IMG/VR virus record: IMGVR_UViG_3300048837_002361
Coordinates: 1 to 24,692 of that record
Reading direction: 5' to 3' (one strand)
Source: a virus
Length of the DNA: 24,692 nucleotides
The notes under the pieces are model-generated. The model searched no databases and was not told the DNA's origin. It was given only the letters and a program-made list of their open reading frames with translations. Position 1 is the first letter of the stretch. Each line of letters opens with the position of its first letter. A program made the translations under genes and the position numbers. Shown piece by piece: positions 22,324 to 24,692 of this stretch.

Positions 22324-22742
22324 ATGAACAGACATAATCTCCCCTGTTTTCAGGGAAAGTCCCACGCGTGGCAACCGACCGGCAAGGTGGCAACCTAAAT
22401 AACGCGTGATGTCTAGTGATATGAAGGCGTCCTAACCTAGCGACATACGCGCCGGAGTTGGCTTGAGGTCCTTCACCCATAGGTTTTCCTCATTTCTTGA
22501 ATGAAATCGGTGCCTTACCGGGTGAAGACCGCGTTCACCCTGGTCTTCACCCTTCATGGGTTCAAACGGGCGTCAGCGGTGACCAAAAATAATTCACAGG
22601 TATATGCGTTTTTCTAAAATCGTGCAAGTCATTGATTTTGCTCGGTACAAACCAAAAGGCCGAGGTCGCCGGTAATTAAAATCTACTTTTGCGGTAACGG
22701 CCCCTTGTGGGTTCCAGAATCCGCGGCTATTTACGCGTTACC
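22324..22742. other. Intergenic region with TTCACCC repeats
   Basis: About 420 bp without a convincing gene, AT-richer than the surroundings. It contains three TTCACCC direct copies (22472-22478, 22534-22540, 22546-22552) and one inverted copy (GGGTGAA, 22520-22526), and a perfect 11-bp inverted repeat (22520-22530 and 22542-22552). ACGCGT occurs more than once. It could contain an operator or attachment site for the integrase-like gene downstream. No promoter can be placed reliably. Confidence 0.5.
22520..22552. repeat. 11-bp perfect inverted repeat GGGTGAAGACC / GGTCTTCACCC
   Basis: The arms are 22520-22530 and 22542-22552, with an 11-nt spacer that itself holds a TTCACCC copy (22534-22540). 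It lies about 190 bp upstream of the integrase-like start. It is suitable as an operator for a dimeric protein or as a hairpin. Confidence 0.65.
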
Positions 22743-23933
22743 ATGAAAGACCCGGCCCTGATGACTCACGCGGAACGGATGAGCCTGCTAATGGGCACGC
22801 TGTACCATGAGCTGGATCCGGCCCGGTGCGCTACGCTTGCTTTAGAAATGGCCGAGCTGAGTGAAAAAGAGCAGGCGGACTTTATGTCGATGCATCAAAT
22901 GGCGTCGCAGCGCATCGGTCAGTCAGTTGGTACCGCCAGCGGATATGGGAATGCGGTCGGAGTGGGCCAAGCTATCCATCCTGCCGTTAAAAGTTACGAT
23001 GGTACCGTCAAGGCGCTTGCCGAAGCTTACCGCACAGATCCGAATTCGGGTTATCTCAAAAAAATGCACAACACCCGGCTCACCTACGAAAAGCACATAG
23101 ATCGCATCGTTCGCGAGTACGGCCCGAAGAAAATCGGTGATCTCAATGTCGATCAGGTTTGCGAAAACTGGCTGAATGTCGGTCCTGCGATCGGACGCGC
23201 GCTGATCGGCATGCTGAGGATCATGGTGACCTACGGCGGAGATGCGCTGAACGACGATGCCTGCTCGAAGGTGTCTTTCCAGCTCAGCAATCGACGGCTG
23301 CGACGGTCTCACCAGATAGACCCGCTGATTACCGAGACTGAGCCGATATCAGAGATGCAATCACGCGACCTTATCCTCGAGGCACACTCAATGGGGCGTC
23401 CGTCAATAGCCCTCGCTCAAGCGCTCATGTTCGAATGCGGCCTTAACCAAAAGGACGTCATCGGAGAGTGGGTGCCCGCAACTGAGCCTGGCGACGGCGA
23501 GGTGTACGGAGACGAAAAGTGGACCCGGGGCCTGCGCTGGGAGGAAATCGATTCCGATTTCATTCTCCGCCACAAGAGCATCCGGGGGGTCGATACGATC
23601 GACTTAAAGGGCAAAGCGATGGTGTTGAACGAGCTGAATTATCTCATGCCGCCTGCGATGCAGAGCACTCATGCGATCAGAGAGTTCTTGCCGAAAAGCG
23701 GCGCCGTAGTTCGCAGTGAACGCCATAACAACCTGCCGTGGAGGTCTTCTGAATTCCGGCGTCTCTGGCGGTCTTTCGCCAACAACGTCGGCATACCGAA
23801 GAACGTGCGGAACAAAGTCGCGGCCGATCGGCTCGGTGATGATGACGACGAAGAAGAGGAGATCTCGGAGAGCAAGGGCGCTCGGCGAGCGCGAGCCATT
23901 CGGGTCAAAACCAACGATATCGCCAGCGGCTAG
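22743..23933 (+). CDS. Degenerate tyrosine-integrase-like protein without catalytic C-terminus
   Basis: A 396-aa protein from the ATG at 22743 (a GTG at 22707 would add 12 residues; neither has a clear Shine-Dalgarno). An N-terminal helical region about 95 aa long is followed by a SAM-like core-binding domain (AYRTDPNSGYLKKMHNTRLT, then YEKHIDRIVREYG). The next part matches the start of the integrase catalytic domain (FECGLNQKDVIGEWVPATEP, then GLRWEEIDSDFILRHKSIRG). Asparagine stands where the family has the catalytic arginine (RQKDVIGEW), and the distal His/Arg and Tyr blocks are absent. The tail is instead an acidic run (DDDDEEEE) and a basic end. It probably cannot recombine DNA but may still bind it. 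Confidence 0.7.
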   Translation: MKDPALMTHAERMSLLMGTLYHELDPARCATLALEMAELSEKEQADFMSMHQMASQRIGQSVGTASGYGNAVGVGQAIHPAVKSYDGTVKALAEAYRTDPNSGYLKKMHNTRLTYEKHIDRIVREYGPKKIGDLNVDQVCENWLNVGPAIGRALIGMLRIMVTYGGDALNDDACSKVSFQLSNRRLRRSHQIDPLITETEPISEMQSRDLILEAHSMGRPSIALAQALMFECGLNQKDVIGEWVPATEPGDGEVYGDEKWTRGLRWEEIDSDFILRHKSIRGVDTIDLKGKAMVLNELNYLMPPAMQSTHAIREFLPKSGAVVRSERHNNLPWRSSEFRRLWRSFANNVGIPKNVRNKVAADRLGDDDDEEEEISESKGARRARAIRVKTNDIASG

Positions 23934-24464
23934 GGGTCCAAGCCTAGTTCGCGAGACTGGAAGGGGTGAAGCGATCACCCCTTCCTCACACCACCGGCTG
24001 TGCATCCGGGCCGTATCACCGGTGCAGTTGGCAAAGTGCTTCTCTTCGCGGAGGGCACGCCCTGAGGACGACGGCGGATACGGCAGGCCGTCGCATAAGA
24101 GGAAAACCATGAACCCACCCCCTTAAGGTGACTTCATGAATCAAGGCACGCCGTCGGTGGCAGCCGGCGGCGTGCTGCCTTTATATAGGGATTCAGCCAC
24201 GGCGGAGCAAGAATCCGGCTCGGGCCGGCATCTGTGTCGGTTAATATTGGGTCTCGAATGAACCGGTTGGCAGAACCTAACGAATGCCGGCCCTTGCAAC
24301 TCCGAAGGTTGGAGACTCTGCATACTCGACCTCAAAATGGCGAACGGGCAGCTTTCAGATAACGTCCTCAACTTTGCAAAGCCTCGAGCGGATCTGCACG
24401 GTTTGCCGATTTCACTGATACTGCAAGAGTATCTCGTTAAAGCGGGTTTGATGGACAAAAAACC
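23934..24464. other. 530-bp region without a convincing gene
   Basis: It contains a strong hairpin (23959-23985), a possible group II intron 3' remnant (minus strand, about 23950-24050) and an inverted repeat (24222-24231 and 24284-24293). A short plus-strand frame (24337-24468, 43 aa, starting MANGQLSDNVLNFAKPRADL) looks fairly natural but has no ribosome-binding site and runs 4 bp into the minus-strand gene; I do not call it. Most of the other frames here are Arg/Ser-rich shadows. Confidence 0.45.
23959..23985. terminator. Strong 11-bp hairpin downstream of the integrase-like gene
   Basis: Perfect stem GGAAGGGGTGA/TCACCCCTTCC with a 5-nt loop, 26 bp after the stop at 23933. No T-run follows on the plus strand, so rho-independent termination is uncertain. 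It contains the same GGGTGAA heptamer seen upstream of the gene. On the minus strand it could be domain VI of a group II intron remnant. Confidence 0.5.
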
Positions 24465-24692
24465 CTAGAAGAGGTCTGGAAGATCGACCTTCAGACGAAG
24501 GCTTACGAGGTGAATTCCGTTCTTGAGTTTGTGTTTCTCAACGTTGTGCCCGAGCTGCATCGAGATGTCGATCACGCGCGAGGAGAAATCCTGAAGGGTT
24601 ACGTTCCGCCGGACCCCGTGCTGGGCCAGGTAATCGACAAAATTCGGATAGAGCTGCGAGCGGGTGGAGTGCTCCGAAGAGATCCCGCCCAT
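24465..24692 (-). CDS. C-terminal fragment of a primase/helicase-like phage or plasmid protein (5' end outside window)
   Basis: 75 residues read from the right edge to a TAG at 24465. The sequence (TRSQLYPNFVDYLAQHGVRR, then TLQDFSSRVIDISMQLG and a KNGIHLVSLRLK end) resembles the small winged-helix C-terminus of D5-type phage/plasmid primase-helicases, which ends with a Y..F..YL...G pattern followed by GI..L. The catalytic domains would lie beyond the window. A methionine at the edge is probably internal. This suggests a second mobile element starts here. The assignment is by pattern only. Confidence 0.45.
   Translation of the reverse strand: MGGISSEHSTRSQLYPNFVDYLAQHGVRRNVTLQDFSSRVIDISMQLGHNVEKHKLKNGIHLVSLRLKVDLPDLF

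Noticed and set aside
22600-22740. tRNA or integrase attachment site near GCAAGTCATTGATTTT
   Set aside because: The motif is reminiscent of sequences near integrated elements, but I found no cloverleaf and no second direct copy in the window.
24337-24468. Plus-strand 43-aa frame
   Set aside because: The composition is plausible, but there is no ribosome-binding site and no known pattern, and it overlaps the end of the opposite-strand gene by 4 bp.

Overview
This window is GC-rich DNA that looks alphaproteobacterial, most like the Hyphomicrobiales (Bradyrhizobium/Rhodopseudomonas type). That placement rests on codon usage and on phage families (DUF6362, DUF6378, DUF6511, DUF2924 beside a serine recombinase) that I know mainly from those genomes. 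It is an inference, because no rRNA or housekeeping gene is present. The window is accessory DNA: most of one arm of a prophage-like element, then a small unknown module, a serine-recombinase cassette, a type III restriction-modification locus and a decayed integrase region.

Region A (1-13020, all minus strand, read right to left) is a tightly packed phage operon with many 1-8 bp stop/start overlaps. It begins with a sigma-70-like factor. Then come two small unknown proteins, a Sak4-like RecA-fold ATPase with a probable ssDNA-binding partner, a small unknown protein, a DUF6511 zinc protein, a Cas4-like Fe-S nuclease, a RecD/Pif1-type helicase, an HNH endonuclease, a 980-aa Toprim primase/ATPase, a RuvC-like resolvase, a free-standing TSCPD protein, DUF6378, a 66-aa unknown, DUF6362, a GpZ-like minor tail protein and a ParB-methyltransferase fusion cut by the window edge. 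This is a complete replication-recombination module followed by the first late genes. The 3' end of the primase gene contains 14 copies of one octamer in both orientations around a 30-bp alternating CG-rich tract, which is a candidate replication origin or regulatory locus.

Region B (13021-15343) holds an iteron-like repeat cluster and two overlapping minus-strand genes, a 420-aa protein of unknown family and a protein with a C-terminal OmpR-type winged helix. This is the best candidate here for an undescribed two-gene system.

Region C (15464-17830, plus strand) is an overlapping cassette: a 68-aa protein, DUF2924, a serine recombinase lacking most zinc-ribbon cysteines, and a KorB/ParB-like DNA-binding protein.

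Region D (18098-22227, plus strand) is a type III restriction-modification pair, mod then res. It is followed at once by a frameshifted N-terminal scrap of a DUF3800 gene.

Region E (22324-24692) has a repeat-rich intergenic stretch and an integrase-like protein that has lost its first catalytic arginine and its catalytic C-terminus. After it come a strong hairpin, possibly a group II intron 3' remnant, and the C-terminal end of another primase/helicase-like protein entering from the right on the minus strand.
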